Shown in pieces: positions 6,100-6,538 of a stretch of DNA of 6,538 nt. The notes beneath the pieces are model-generated. The model was not told the DNA's origin, did not search any database, and saw only the letters and a program-made list of their open reading frames with translations. How positions within the stretch are numbered: the first letter of the stretch is position 1; every line of letters starts with the position of its first letter. The translations under genes were made by a program, and so were the position numbers. The DNA comes from an uncultured Eubacteriales bacterium. Lineage in GTDB: Bacteria; Bacillota; Clostridia; Oscillospirales; Acutalibacteraceae. Location: assembly GCA_900319615.1 (NCBI GenBank), contig ONPE01000147.1, positions 1 to 6,538 on the forward strand, read 5' to 3'.

Positions 6100-6486
6100 A
6101 TGGGCGAGATACTGATATATAATCTCGAGAATCAGGCTGACGCAAAGCTGAAGATGCTCTGCCGCAAGATGAACATCGGCTCGAGGAGCGTACAAAGCTC
6201 CGAGTACGGCTTCACGCTCGGATATCTTTTGGGGCTGTCGGACAACGGCGGGCAAAAACCTGCCGAAGACTTTGACGAGCCCATGCTGTATATTTCGGGG
6301 CTCAGCGGCGGGATGCTGAACCTCTTCCTCGATCAGCTCCGCCGCAACAAGCTGATCATCCCCCTCAAGGCTGTGCAGACCGAGAGCAACCTCGCCTTTA
6401 CATCCTCAGAGCTCTACCGCGAGCTTTGCGCCGAGCGCGAGGCGTTCCGCAAAGGGATGAAGGCGCACACGCCCGACGAGGGATGA
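6100..6486 (+). CDS. DUF3783-type small protein of unknown function
   Basis: The 128-aa product is probably cytoplasmic: no signal peptide or membrane segment is seen. The layout agrees with the DUF3783 family as remembered, which is common in Clostridia. It has an N-terminal strand MGEILIYNLE, a helix with KLKMLCRKMNI, a central PMLYISGLSGGMLNLFLDQL (61-80), then IIPLKAVQTESN (86-97) and a C-terminal ELYRELCAERE helix (104-113). The function of this family is not known to me. The start is ATG 6100, with a GGGGG run (6089-6093) six bases upstream as a modest ribosome binding site. Longer in-frame starts at 6067 or 5953 overlap or precede the promoter. It is transcribed away from the secreted-protein gene, from its own promoter. 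The C-terminus KAHTPDEG is charged and poorly structured. Family assignment is from motif recall, without a search. Confidence 0.8.
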   Translation: MGEILIYNLENQADAKLKMLCRKMNIGSRSVQSSEYGFTLGYLLGLSDNGGQKPAEDFDEPMLYISGLSGGMLNLFLDQLRRNKLIIPLKAVQTESNLAFTSSELYRELCAEREAFRKGMKAHTPDEG

Positions 6487-6516
6487 GCGGTGCCTTGGAT
6501 TTTTCGGATGATTGAC

Positions 6517-6538
6517 GCGCTTTCCTGACGGGGAGCGT
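6517..6538 (+). terminator. Possible terminator stem at the right edge
   Basis: GCGCTTTCC (6517-6525) can pair with GGGGAGCGT (6530-6538) around a TGAC loop, with three G-U pairs. It starts 30 bp after the DUF3783-type stop, where a terminator would be expected. The window ends at the stem, so the T tract cannot be seen. Confidence 0.35.

Noticed and set aside
5902..6255. 117-codon minus-strand open frame over the divergent promoter region
   Set aside because: It overlaps the start of the DUF3783-type gene and the promoters, and it has no recognisable sequence. It is a shadow.

Overview
The window looks like chromosome from a Gram-positive anaerobe of the Clostridia, most likely a Ruminococcus-like gut or rumen bacterium. 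This is inferred from the content: a class III (Bacillota-type) fructose-1,6-bisphosphatase, strong Shine-Dalgarno sites, sigma-A-type promoters, a secreted fibronectin-III/C39-type papain-like protein of a kind common in Ruminococcus, and a small DUF3783-type protein. The coding DNA is visibly G/C-rich with G/C-ending codons, while the promoter regions are A/T-rich. No rRNA, tRNA, CRISPR array, transposase gene or phage gene was seen.

Layout. Positions 1-163 are non-coding: a small hairpin at the left edge, a five-unit tandem heptamer, and a strong intrinsic terminator that probably ends an upstream gene outside the window. An extended -10 promoter then drives fbp (223-2124, +), the gluconeogenic fructose-1,6-bisphosphatase. 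The gap at 2125-2397 holds a 129-bp MITE-like nested inverted repeat and a bidirectional terminator shared with the next gene, which converges on fbp. That gene (5897-2433, -) encodes a large exported protein: signal peptide, eleven fibronectin-III-like repeats and a C-terminal C39-like cysteine peptidase domain. A divergent promoter region (5898-6099) separates it from a small DUF3783-type gene (6100-6486, +). It contains a consensus TTGACA-N17-TATAAT promoter for the secreted protein, an extended -10 promoter for the small gene, and a pair of 12-bp direct repeats exactly 20 bp apart.

The most notable observation is at the 3' end of the secreted-protein gene. A perfect tandem duplication of an 8-bp unit (2443-2458) shifts the reading frame, so the protein ends in SPPQR. 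Removing one copy restores a frame ending AEIAESATSYWIFG at 2398-2400, a tail typical of this peptidase-like family. This is either a recent loss-of-function or tail-changing mutation, or a reversible slipped-strand switch. The three genes have separate promoters and show no obvious pathway link. No clearly new multi-gene system is visible.
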